Of a stretch of DNA of 64,000 bases, positions 27,780-36,349 are shown one piece after another. The position numbers and the translations under genes are program-made. The stretch's first letter is position 1. The number at the start of each line of letters is the position of its first letter. The notes under the pieces were generated by a model that saw nothing but the letters and a program-made list of their open reading frames with translations, was not told where the DNA came from and did not search any database. This stretch comes from an uncultured Aquimarina sp. (GTDB taxonomy: Bacteria; Bacteroidota; Bacteroidia; Flavobacteriales; Flavobacteriaceae): NCBI GenBank assembly GCA_937958985.1, contig CALGLV010000001.1:25104-89103 (forward strand), in the 5' to 3' direction.

Positions 27780-28700
27780 ATGAATTACACCCTACATCAG
27801 CTTCAAATATTTCTTAAAATTGCTGAGAAATCGAGTATTACAAAAGCGTCGGAAGAGCTTCACTTAACACAACCCGCGGTTTCTATTCAATTAAAGAAAT
27901 TTCAAGATCAATTTCCTTTGCCACTTACAGAAGTGATTGGTAGGCAGATTTACATTACTGATTTCGGAAAAGAAATTGTTGAAGCCGGAAAAGTAATTCT
28001 AAAACACGTAAACGAAATTGAGTACAAATCGATTACTTATAGCGGAAAATTATCGGGTAAACTAAAAATATCTATTGTATCGACAGCTAAATATATTATG
28101 CCTTATTTATTGGCCGACTTTATAAAACAAAACCCTGAAGTAGATTTGGTTTTGGATGTTACCAACAAAACCAAGGTAATTGAAAGTCTTGTTGAAAATA
28201 GCGTTGATTTTTCGATGGTATCTTTACTACCCGACAATTTAAAAATTGAGTCTATACAACTAATGGAAAATCAGTTGTATTTAGTAGGGAATACAACCGA
28301 GCGATTTGAAAAGAAAAAATACCCGCACTCTATTTTATCAGAATTACCAATAATTTATAGAGAAAAAGGCTCGGGTACTCGCTTAACAATGGAACGATAT
28401 ACTGAAAAAAATAAAATTTCAGTAAAGAAAAAAATGGAGCTAACCTCCAATGAAGCCGTAAAACAAGCTGTATTATCTGGTTTGGGTTATGCAATTATGC
28501 CTTTAATTGGTATTCGAGATGAAATTGCTGAAAATAAGCTCCAAATAATTCCTGTTAAAGGCTTTCCTATAAAATCGAATTGGAATGTTATTTGGTCTAA
28601 AGGAAAAAAATTCTCACCTGTAGCAAAAGCGTTTTTAGAATATTTAAACACCGAGAAAGAGAATTTAATAAAATCTAAATTCAATATTGATATTAAATAA
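27780..28700 (+). CDS. LysR-type transcriptional regulator
   Basis: A 306-residue DNA-binding regulator. The N-terminal winged helix includes S-S-I-T-K-A-S-E-E-L-H-L-T-Q-P-A-V-S-I-Q at about 17-36, typical of LysR; residues 90-300 form the periplasmic-binding-protein-like effector domain. Position after the SbtA-like permease suggests a CmpR/CbbR-like role in inorganic-carbon response; in cyanobacteria CcmR/CmpR control sbtA. It starts 20 bases after the permease stop and probably shares its transcript. Effector unknown. Confidence 0.9.
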   Translation: MNYTLHQLQIFLKIAEKSSITKASEELHLTQPAVSIQLKKFQDQFPLPLTEVIGRQIYITDFGKEIVEAGKVILKHVNEIEYKSITYSGKLSGKLKISIVSTAKYIMPYLLADFIKQNPEVDLVLDVTNKTKVIESLVENSVDFSMVSLLPDNLKIESIQLMENQLYLVGNTTERFEKKKYPHSILSELPIIYREKGSGTRLTMERYTEKNKISVKKKMELTSNEAVKQAVLSGLGYAIMPLIGIRDEIAENKLQIIPVKGFPIKSNWNVIWSKGKKFSPVAKAFLEYLNTEKENLIKSKFNIDIK

Positions 28701-28763
28701 CTATAAATAGCAACAACTACTAAAAGAACCTTTTTAAAAGTTAAAACAAAACCACATTACAAC

Positions 28764-28804
28764 TTGCTACAAATAAATATATTTAATGATTACATTTGTA
28801 GCAA
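28764..28804 (+). promoter_or_regulatory. operator and near-leaderless promoter of the LexA-like repressor
   Basis: A perfect 11-bp inverted repeat, TTGCTACAAAT (28764-28774) and ATTTGTAGCAA (28794-28804), with a 19-base spacer. A Bacteroidota -7 element TACATTTG lies at 28791-28798, partly inside the right arm, and the ATG follows at 28805. Transcription would start at or within a few bases of the start codon, giving a leaderless or nearly leaderless mRNA. The dyad over the promoter fits autorepression by the dimeric product. Confidence 0.65.
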
Positions 28805-29575
28805 ATGAAGTATTTAGCAAAAAACCTAGTACATTTACGTAAACATAAAAACCTTTCTCAAGCAAAGCTTGCCACAGATTTAGGCATTACCCGAGCGCGT
28901 ATAAGCTCTTACGAAGATGCTCGCTCACTACCCAGTCTTGAGTTTATGGTTAAATTATCAAACTACTACAACATCACTGTAGATATTTTACTTAAAAACA
29001 ATTTAACAATAGAAGATGATATTTCCTTTATAAATCTAAATAACAAACGCATATTGTTCCCTATTACAATAGATACTAATAATGAAGATTTAATAGAAAT
29101 TATCCCCACTACAGCACAAGCAGGATACCTTTCTGGTTATGATGATCCTGAATATATTGAACAACTAAAAAAAATAAAACTTCCCTTTTTACCTATAGGG
29201 CAACACCGCGCTTTCCCTATTAAAGGAGACTCTATGTTACCTATTAAAGATGGGGCTTATGTAATTGGAAAATTTATTGAAAATAAAAGTGATTTAAAAA
29301 CAGGAAGAACCTATGTTTTAGTCACTCAAAACGATGGCATTGTTTACAAACGAATTGAAAATAATTTAGAAGAAAACAATACATTAAAATTAATTTCAGA
29401 TAATAAAAAATACAACACCTACTCCATTCACATTTCTGAAATTTTAGAAATATGGGAATTTTCATGCTCTATAAACACACAAGAATATTCTGAAAGCGAA
29501 CTTAAATTAAGTAGCATACTTAGTATGTTTAATGATTTAGGGATACAGTTAGAACAATTAAAAAAACTACTTTAA
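28805..29575 (+). CDS. LexA-like repressor: XRE helix-turn-helix plus S24 self-cleavage domain
   Basis: A 256-residue regulator. Residues 5-64 form an XRE/Cro-type helix-turn-helix (L-S-Q-A-K-L-A-T-D-L-G-I-T). Residues 97-195 resemble peptidase S24: candidate cleavage bond Ala106-Gly107 in T-A-Q-A-G-Y, nucleophile Ser143 in K-G-D-S-M, and Lys182 in V-Y-K-R-I. All three elements for LexA/UmuD/CI-type autoproteolysis are present. The likely role is repression of its own promoter and the overlapping nuclease gene until RecA filaments trigger cleavage. Its stop overlaps the next ATG by one base (TAATG), so translation is coupled. Confidence 0.88.
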   Translation: MKYLAKNLVHLRKHKNLSQAKLATDLGITRARISSYEDARSLPSLEFMVKLSNYYNITVDILLKNNLTIEDDISFINLNNKRILFPITIDTNNEDLIEIIPTTAQAGYLSGYDDPEYIEQLKKIKLPFLPIGQHRAFPIKGDSMLPIKDGAYVIGKFIENKSDLKTGRTYVLVTQNDGIVYKRIENNLEENNTLKLISDNKKYNTYSIHISEILEIWEFSCSINTQEYSESELKLSSILSMFNDLGIQLEQLKKLL

Positions 29576-30912
29576 TGATTTATTCTATTATTGACGTAGA
29601 AACTACTGGTAAAACAAATAGAATTACTGAGATTTCTATTTTTAAATTTGATGGAGAAAAAGTAATCGATGAATTTACTTCTTTAGTAAATCCCGAAAAC
29701 CTAATTCCCGATCATATTACCGCATTAACAGGCATTGACATGGTATTGGTTGCAAACGCTCCAATTTTTGAAGAGATTGCTCATAAAATTTTAGATTTCA
29801 CTAAAGACACTATTTTTGTAGCTCATAATGTAAATTTTGACTACAACGTAATTCATGGTGAATTTAAAAGACTTGAATTAAAATTTATACGTAAAAAACT
29901 GTGTACGGTTAGACTCTCTAGAAAGCTTTTACCAGGCCATAAATCCTATAGTTTAGGCAAACTATGCACTGCGCTGAGTATTGATCTAAAAAACAGGCAC
30001 CGTGCTCGTGGTGATGCTGAAGCAACTGTAATACTTTTTGAATTACTTCTAAAACAAGCTGAAGCTTCCGAAGTAATTGACTCTTTTCTAAAAAACAACT
30101 CTAAACAAGGAACCCTTCCTCCTAATTTACCAGAAGAAGAGTTTGAGGCTTTACCTGAAACACCCGGTATTTATTACTTTAGAAACAAGAAAAATAAAAT
30201 TATTTATATCGGAAAAGCAAAAAATATAAAAAAAAGAGTGCTCAGCCATTTCTATGACAAAAAACAAAAAGAGCTTGATTTATGTAGAGAAACTGCTAGT
30301 ATAGATTTTGATTTATCAGGAAGTGAATTAATTGCACTTCTTATGGAAGACGCTGCTATAAAACAACATTACCCTGAATATAATGTGGCTTCAAAAAAAG
30401 CAATTCGTCCCTACGCCATTTTAAATTACACCGATAGAAAAGGAATTATTCATTTTGCAGTTAATACCTTAAAATCTACTCCCAATCCATTAACTATAGT
30501 TTACAACAAACGAGAAGCATTAATTTATTTGGAAAAACTATGCGAAAATTTTGAGCTTTGTCCTAAATTTTGCCATTTACAAGAAAGCATAAAACAATGC
30601 AACCACTATAAAATCAAAACCTGTAAAGGTATTTGCATCGAAAAGGAAAGTATCGCATTATACAATACTAGGGTAAAACAAGCACAGCAATTTATAACCG
30701 AAAATTACAATAATTTAATATTAAAGCAAAAAGGCAGAGAAGCATCTGAAATGGCCTTTATTCAAATAAAAGACGGGGTTTACCAAGGATATGGCTTTGT
30801 GAGTAACGAAATTCAAATTACTAATGATGATGAATTAGAAGCTTATATAATTCCTCAAAAAAACAATATGGATATTGAGCGCATTTTGAGAAAGGAGCTA
30901 CTACTTAATTAA
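29575..30912 (+). CDS. DnaQ-like exonuclease fused to UvrC-like GIY-YIG endonuclease
   Basis: A 445-residue fusion. Residues 1-165 are a DEDDh 3'-5' exonuclease: D-V-E-T-T-G at 7-12, N-F-D-Y-N near 92 and H-R-A-R-G-D-A-E-A near 143. Residues 196-280 are a GIY-YIG nuclease: P-G-I-Y-Y-F, I-I-Y-I-G-K-A, K-K-R-V and the metal-binding Glu in L-L-M-E-D-A-A-I. A Cys cluster follows (about 320-362: L-C, L-C-P-K-F-C, Q-C, T-C-K-G-I-C), similar to the Cys-rich region after the UvrC nuclease domain. The UvrB-binding and second nuclease parts of UvrC are absent, as in Cho. A role in lesion processing under control of the overlapping repressor is inferred. Confidence 0.9.
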   Translation: MIYSIIDVETTGKTNRITEISIFKFDGEKVIDEFTSLVNPENLIPDHITALTGIDMVLVANAPIFEEIAHKILDFTKDTIFVAHNVNFDYNVIHGEFKRLELKFIRKKLCTVRLSRKLLPGHKSYSLGKLCTALSIDLKNRHRARGDAEATVILFELLLKQAEASEVIDSFLKNNSKQGTLPPNLPEEEFEALPETPGIYYFRNKKNKIIYIGKAKNIKKRVLSHFYDKKQKELDLCRETASIDFDLSGSELIALLMEDAAIKQHYPEYNVASKKAIRPYAILNYTDRKGIIHFAVNTLKSTPNPLTIVYNKREALIYLEKLCENFELCPKFCHLQESIKQCNHYKIKTCKGICIEKESIALYNTRVKQAQQFITENYNNLILKQKGREASEMAFIQIKDGVYQGYGFVSNEIQITNDDELEAYIIPQKNNMDIERILRKELLLN

Positions 30913-31015
30913 AAAATGTTTCTAAATCTTTTTTAATTAAACACCTTTCTAAGGTGATAATCACAAATAAGCTAAATATAAATAAGCTTATTCTATTCAA
31001 AATTTATTACAAATA

Positions 31016-31049
31016 AAACAGGGGCTATATTTAAATATAGCCCCTGTTT
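31016..31049. terminator. bidirectional intrinsic terminator
   Basis: A perfect 34-bp palindrome (17-bp arms, centre TTTAAA) with A- and T-rich ends, located between the nuclease gene and the convergent GH3 glycosidase gene. Confidence 0.85.
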
Positions 31050-31072
31050 GTTATTTATGCTGTGGTATAAAA

Positions 31073-33607
31073 TTATTTACCGTCACAACCAGGTTTAGCA
31101 TCAATATCCGTATCTAAACGAACATCACCAAGACCTATTTCAACGCCAGGTTCAGCTGTTAACATTAATGCTGTGTAAATATTTTTCATATCAACACCTA
31201 GCTTTTGGAAACAAGTTAAACTTACTCTATAGTCTTTCCATGCTCCAGCTTCAATATTAATTTCCAATGTTTTATCATAACAAGGATCATCTTTATCACA
31301 ACCCATGCTTAAGATAATAGTTGCGTCTTTATCAGAAAAAGATTTAGCAAAAAATGCCAATTCCATAGATCCTGTAGTTTGACGCGACATGTCATTTGTA
31401 TTAGGTGTGTTAATTCTGAATTGCTCTTTGATTGATTCTGATGGAGTCCATTTTAATCTTAAAGCATCTTCTTGAGCTCTATGATCAGTTTTACTAATAA
31501 TTAACCCACCTGCAGAAGTAGGGAAACTACCAATTTGCTTGTTTAAGTTTCCTGATTTTATCCAAAGTGTCCAAGGTGCAATTACTGCTCCTTTACCGTA
31601 AAATTTACCTGTTGAAGCAACATTTAAACTTTCTAAATTTGAATCTTCTGAAAGCTTATCTACATTAGTTTTACTCTTATATGTTAAACCATATCCTAAA
31701 GGAAATAAAGGCTTAGCTTCTTTAGAGAAAACCGCTGTTTTAGGCCATGTGTAAGATAATTTACCTGTAAAGTCATAAGAAGGATCTCTTTGAAAAAGAA
31801 GATCTGAAATACCTCCACCTTCACTACCCGGTAACCATGCCGCAACAAATGCTTCAGACATGTTTATTTCTGGGTTAGTCCATAATGGGCGACCTGACAA
31901 GAAAACTGATACTACTGGAATACCTTTTTTATTAAATTTAGCCAACGTATTTACATCAAACCCATTTGGAGTAAAATCTAAATGTACACGATCTCCTTGA
32001 AATTCAGCATAAGGATCTTCACCGTACACTGCAATTACAACATCTGCTTTTTCATTAGAATCTCCTTTAGGAGAAAAAATCACCTTACCACCTGCTTGTT
32101 TCGCTGCTGCTTCAATACCACTTAACACCGATTGTCCGTTAGGAAATTTATCATTTGTATGTCCCGTTCCTTGCCAAGATAGCGTCCAACCTCCACATAC
32201 TTTAGTTATGCTATTAGCACCATCACCAACAACCATAATTGTTTTTGAAGCATCTAAAGGTAGTGTGTTATTGTTATTCTTTATTAAAACTAAAGACTCT
32301 CTTACAGCTTGTCTAGCAATAGCTCTATTCTCAGGCGTACCTAATAACTTAGCATCTCCTGCACTTTTTCTAGTACTTGGCGCTCCTTTTTCAAAAATTC
32401 CAGAAGCAATTTTAACTCTTAATATTCTACGAACAGCATCGTCCAATCTTTCCATTGGAATTTTTCCGCTCTTTACATGTTTAAGAGTGCTTTCCCACAA
32501 ACCTCTCCAACTATCTGGAGCCATATACATATCCAAACCAGCGTTTATTGCTTGCGGACAGTCTGTATTAGTACATCCTGGAACTTGACCGTGACCATTC
32601 CAGTCACCAACTATAAATCCATTAAATCCAAGTTGCTTTTTCAAAACATCCGTTAATAATTCTTTATCTCCGTGTAATTTTCTACCTCTCCAGCTAGAAA
32701 AAGAAGCCATAATGGTTTGCACACCTGCTGGTATTGCACTGTAGTATCCTGCTGAGTGTACTTCTCTTAATTCTGTAGCTGTAATTTTAGCATCACCTTG
32801 GTCAACACCGTTTTCAGTAGCTCCATCTGCTAAGAAATGCTTAGCACTTGAAATCACACGACCTTCACCCATAAAATCACTTTTACCTAAATGACCTTGA
32901 AGTCCTTCAACTATACGACCACCGTAAGCATTTGCTATTTTTGGATCTTGAGAAAAACCTTCATAAGTTCTACCCCAACGTGGGTTTTGAGGCACTGCTA
33001 ATGTTGGAGCAAATGTCCAATCATGACCTGAAACTGTAAGTTCGTGTGCTGTTACTGCCGCAATTTCCTCCATTAAATCTGGATTATTCATAGCACCCAA
33101 ACCAATGTTATGTGGAAAAATAATTGCTCCACTTAAATTTGCATGACCATGTACCGCATCAATACCCCAAATACAAGGTATTGCAATTTCAACTCCTTCT
33201 TTATCTATAGAAGCATTGAAATATTTATCTGCCATTTCTAACCATTGCTTAGTATTTGCATATGGTAAAGGTCCTGGAGCTGAATTACCTCCACTTAATA
33301 CAGAACCAAGTCTATATTCTTTAACTTCCTCAGGAGTTATCGTCCCAGTATCTGCCTGAATTACTTGACCTACTTTTTGTTTTAAAGTAAGCTTTGGTAA
33401 AATTTCATCTATTTGCGCTTCAATTTTTGGATCCAAAGGAATTTCTTTGATCGCTTTCCAGGCTTTAGGGGTTACTTCATTATTAAGTTGCTCTTCTGTA
33501 AGTGGGGTTTCCTCTACTTTTTGTTGTTGGTCTTTACAGCCTATAAAAAAAATAGACAAAACACATAATAAGGAAACTGGTAAGGTAAAAAACTTGTCAG
33601 TACGCAT
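31073..33607 (-). CDS. glycoside hydrolase family 3 beta-glucosidase, lipoprotein
   Basis: An 844-residue exo-acting glycosidase. The signal ends at lipobox F-F-I-G-C, so it should be lipid-anchored outside the cytoplasm. The (beta/alpha)8 domain (about 60-410) holds the catalytic nucleophile Asp in F-I-V-G-D-W-N-G-H near 333; the alpha/beta sandwich (420-660) contains V-V-G-D-G-A-N and V-I-A-V-Y-G-E-D-P-Y. A C-terminal domain (about 690-840) resembles the galactose-binding-like domain of marine ExoP glucan glucohydrolases. The enzyme likely trims beta-glucans from the non-reducing end. No SusC/SusD pair is adjacent. A 252-base gap follows upstream (33608-33859) with no gene seen. Confidence 0.92.
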   Translation of the reverse strand: MRTDKFFTLPVSLLCVLSIFFIGCKDQQQKVEETPLTEEQLNNEVTPKAWKAIKEIPLDPKIEAQIDEILPKLTLKQKVGQVIQADTGTITPEEVKEYRLGSVLSGGNSAPGPLPYANTKQWLEMADKYFNASIDKEGVEIAIPCIWGIDAVHGHANLSGAIIFPHNIGLGAMNNPDLMEEIAAVTAHELTVSGHDWTFAPTLAVPQNPRWGRTYEGFSQDPKIANAYGGRIVEGLQGHLGKSDFMGEGRVISSAKHFLADGATENGVDQGDAKITATELREVHSAGYYSAIPAGVQTIMASFSSWRGRKLHGDKELLTDVLKKQLGFNGFIVGDWNGHGQVPGCTNTDCPQAINAGLDMYMAPDSWRGLWESTLKHVKSGKIPMERLDDAVRRILRVKIASGIFEKGAPSTRKSAGDAKLLGTPENRAIARQAVRESLVLIKNNNNTLPLDASKTIMVVGDGANSITKVCGGWTLSWQGTGHTNDKFPNGQSVLSGIEAAAKQAGGKVIFSPKGDSNEKADVVIAVYGEDPYAEFQGDRVHLDFTPNGFDVNTLAKFNKKGIPVVSVFLSGRPLWTNPEINMSEAFVAAWLPGSEGGGISDLLFQRDPSYDFTGKLSYTWPKTAVFSKEAKPLFPLGYGLTYKSKTNVDKLSEDSNLESLNVASTGKFYGKGAVIAPWTLWIKSGNLNKQIGSFPTSAGGLIISKTDHRAQEDALRLKWTPSESIKEQFRINTPNTNDMSRQTTGSMELAFFAKSFSDKDATIILSMGCDKDDPCYDKTLEINIEAGAWKDYRVSLTCFQKLGVDMKNIYTALMLTAEPGVEIGLGDVRLDTDIDAKPGCDGK

Positions 33608-33859
33608 GTTTAAATTAATATTTATTGTTATTTATTAGATAAGACTGTGTTGCTAGCCTTTTTGATTTAAAGGCGTAAGTTAAGCTTTCTTTGTGTATTT
33701 ATGAATGGTTGATATCATTTTTTGATTTTCAGTTGATTTCTGAAGTAACAATTTCAATATATCATTATAGTAAATTACACAAGTATTTGTTTCAAAGAAG
33801 TTTATAAATTAGTTATTTAAATACAATTGATGTTTTCCCTTATACAATATCAAAAACAC

Positions 33860-34408
33860 CTATTTATAAATTTTATACTCTTGTAATAGTGAATCTATTT
33901 TAGCATCCCAAAGAAGTTGTTGTTCCCTATCTTTGGAATGAATAGTTTCTACATCGTAAGCGGATTGCATTTTATATCTTGAACTCTCCACATTTTTATA
34001 AATTACTTTTAAATCCTTACGTATATTTCTACCTAGTTTATATCCCGAAATAAGCATTCTTAATTTCCTTGCGTGCAATTCGGTAATATCGTAGTGACCT
34101 TGTTCATGAGCTAACAGCGTACTATCTTTTTTATGTTCAAAAACCCAAGAAGAACTTGTATATAAGCATGCCTTTACTTTATAAGTAAAATTCTGCTGAG
34201 CGTTTTCTATATTATAGTCCCATTTAAAATCCAAACCTGTACTTACACTTGCTGCAAATTTAGATGTGTAATCTGATGCTGGTCTTACTAAAAAATCATT
34301 CCACGTAAGTGTTGGATGATTTTCATAATTTTTATAATCGAGAGTGTCGCTTTGTGTATAAGCACTTATGGTAAACGTAACAAAAACTATGAATTGTAGT
34401 AGTCTCAT
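33860..34408 (-). CDS. predicted secreted metalloprotease-like protein (DUF922-like)
   Basis: About 182 residues from the ATG at 34408; a TTG four codons upstream is less likely. Signal peptide ends A-Y-T-Q. The sequence L-T-W-N-D-F near residue 35 and the zinc-protease motif L-L-A-H-E-Q-G-H-Y-D-I near 100 fit the DUF922 family. HExxH followed by a further His/Asp suggests metal binding, but activity has not been shown for this group as far as I know. It begins 15 bases after the LysM-receptor gene, in the guaA unit. Confidence 0.8.
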   Translation of the reverse strand: MRLLQFIVFVTFTISAYTQSDTLDYKNYENHPTLTWNDFLVRPASDYTSKFAASVSTGLDFKWDYNIENAQQNFTYKVKACLYTSSSWVFEHKKDSTLLAHEQGHYDITELHARKLRMLISGYKLGRNIRKDLKVIYKNVESSRYKMQSAYDVETIHSKDREQQLLWDAKIDSLLQEYKIYK

Positions 34409-34423
34409 TCTTAAAAGCAAGTA

Positions 34424-36340
34424 TTATTCAACAACTTCAAAACGTAAGCCTTCGGAGTATTTAACAATATAAGAGGCTTTATTAACTATACCTCCTTTTT
34501 GTGTTTTTTTATATTGAAACTTATTTTCAATGTATTCAGTTTCCAAATCTAAATTATTTAAATCGCCAATATTTTCAGAAGCACACAACCTAAGTATCAC
34601 ATCGTACATTAAATCATATCCACGAATAGCATAGCTATTAGGTTCATTTCCAAATTTATCCTTGTAAGCAATCAAAAAAGATGTATTTATATTTTCTTCG
34701 ACTTTATTTGTTGATGGGTAATGAAAATTTAAGTTAGAAAGACTTGTGTTAGACACCGATTCATTGTCATAAACAGCTGTTTTATCGGTTGTAAATAATG
34801 TTATTTTATGTGTTTTAGCTCTAGCACTCAACAACGATGTAACGTTACTCACTAATAACAAACTTGAACTTTCTAAAAAAATATAATTAGGCAAAATACT
34901 TTCTTCTTCTCCTATTATTTTTAACAAATCCTCTTCCACTATGAAGTTATCATCTTCAGGGCTCAATACTTTTGCCTTTGGAAAAGATTTTAGTATTAAT
35001 GCTTTGCTTGACTGGTGTTTTTTATCTGCTATAATAACTATATTTTTTGGCAGTGTATCATTCTTTACAAAATTAATTATTTTGTTTTGCAGATCCTGAG
35101 AGCTTGGTAGCGTTTGATATAAATTTGGATATTGTGTAACCACTTTATTTGATATCGGAGAAAAAACAGGAACTTTTGAGTTTTGCAATAAACCCGCTAA
35201 TTTCTCAACATTCTTATTATAAAGAGGACCTACAATAGCATCGAAACTATTTAAATTCTTTTCCACTACTAACTTAGCAACTATCTCTTTACTTTTCTGT
35301 GTATCTGCAACAGTAACTTCTACATTTACTCCTAGCTCTTTTGCTCGATCAAGAGCTAATAAAGTCCCCGAATAAAAATCGACAACCAATCTTGATACCT
35401 TACTTTTTTTAAGATGAGTCTCGTATTGAGAAGGTTCACTTGAAAAACCTGACACATCAAAAGGAAGTAGAATTGCTATTTTTTTCTTACTTAAATTAAT
35501 AAGATTGTCGACTAAATCTGTTTTAGTTAATACTGCGCTAGACTCTTTCCCTGGCATCTGTATCACCATATCTGCCTTTAAACCTTCTGCTATTTCAGGA
35601 TTCAACTTAACAATAGAGTCGGTTGAAATTCCAAATTCCTTAGAAAGACTATATAAGGTTTGTTGTGCTGGCACTCTATAAAGCATTAACTCGGACGGTC
35701 TTTTAACCGATGGTATTACTACTTTTTTAGGCACTAAAATAGCTGCTCCTACAGGAAAATCAACTCCTAAATTCGGATTCATATTCTCCAGTTCAGAAAC
35801 TGTAATTCCAAATTTACGCGCTATTCCATAACGAGTTTCTTTGGGTTTTACGGTGTAAATTTGAGTTTCAAGAGCTTTATCCCCCTCTACACCAGAAGGT
35901 TTTCTTGTATCATTTAAACTTTTAAACACTTTTTTTACTTTCGGAGCAGGTAAAGGTATTTTTAAAATATCTCCTTTTTTCAACCCATCAGTCACAACAA
36001 ATTGATTGTATTTTTTTATATCATCGATAGATACATCATACTTTTTTGCAATGCTATAAAGTGTTTGTCTTTTTTTTACCTTGCACTTCTTAAACTCAAT
36101 CCCTGCCACTGGTAATTCTGGAACCTCAATAACCTTAGGTATTACCAATATTTGCCCAGGCTGAATCCCCTTTTCTGCAGTAGGATTAAGCTTATAAATT
36201 GCCTGAGGGGTGGTTCCGTATTCCTTGGCTATAGAATACACATCGTCACCCGCTACTATTTTATGCTGTTTAAAATTAAACTGAGCTACTGCAATTTGTG
36301 CTGTAAAAAGCACTAAAAAAAATAAAAAAGATTTCTTCAT
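34424..36340 (-). CDS. four-LysM protein with periplasmic-binding-type receptor domain
   Basis: A 638-residue exported protein (signal peptide 1-19, ending A-V-A-Q). Four LysM modules follow at about 24-70, 82-130, 160-206 and 218-265; each shows Y-S-I-A-K/R-x-[FY] and a closing I-P/V-P. Residues 285-630 resemble a type-1 periplasmic binding fold (I-A-I-L-L-P-F-D, D-A-I-V-G-P-L-Y, P-V-F-S-P-I-S), as in LivJ or LpoA. It should bind peptidoglycan through LysM and present the receptor domain; LpoA-like activation of a penicillin-binding protein is an attractive but unproven idea. It starts 9 bases after guaA. Confidence 0.88.
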   Translation of the reverse strand: MKKSFLFFLVLFTAQIAVAQFNFKQHKIVAGDDVYSIAKEYGTTPQAIYKLNPTAEKGIQPGQILVIPKVIEVPELPVAGIEFKKCKVKKRQTLYSIAKKYDVSIDDIKKYNQFVVTDGLKKGDILKIPLPAPKVKKVFKSLNDTRKPSGVEGDKALETQIYTVKPKETRYGIARKFGITVSELENMNPNLGVDFPVGAAILVPKKVVIPSVKRPSELMLYRVPAQQTLYSLSKEFGISTDSIVKLNPEIAEGLKADMVIQMPGKESSAVLTKTDLVDNLINLSKKKIAILLPFDVSGFSSEPSQYETHLKKSKVSRLVVDFYSGTLLALDRAKELGVNVEVTVADTQKSKEIVAKLVVEKNLNSFDAIVGPLYNKNVEKLAGLLQNSKVPVFSPISNKVVTQYPNLYQTLPSSQDLQNKIINFVKNDTLPKNIVIIADKKHQSSKALILKSFPKAKVLSPEDDNFIVEEDLLKIIGEEESILPNYIFLESSSLLLVSNVTSLLSARAKTHKITLFTTDKTAVYDNESVSNTSLSNLNFHYPSTNKVEENINTSFLIAYKDKFGNEPNSYAIRGYDLMYDVILRLCASENIGDLNNLDLETEYIENKFQYKKTQKGGIVNKASYIVKYSEGLRFEVVE

Positions 36341-36349
36341 TTAGTAAAA

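Noticed and set aside
28805..30912. Prophage repressor and nuclease
   Set aside because: No integrase, structural or lysis genes nearby; the flanks are chromosomal genes on both sides.
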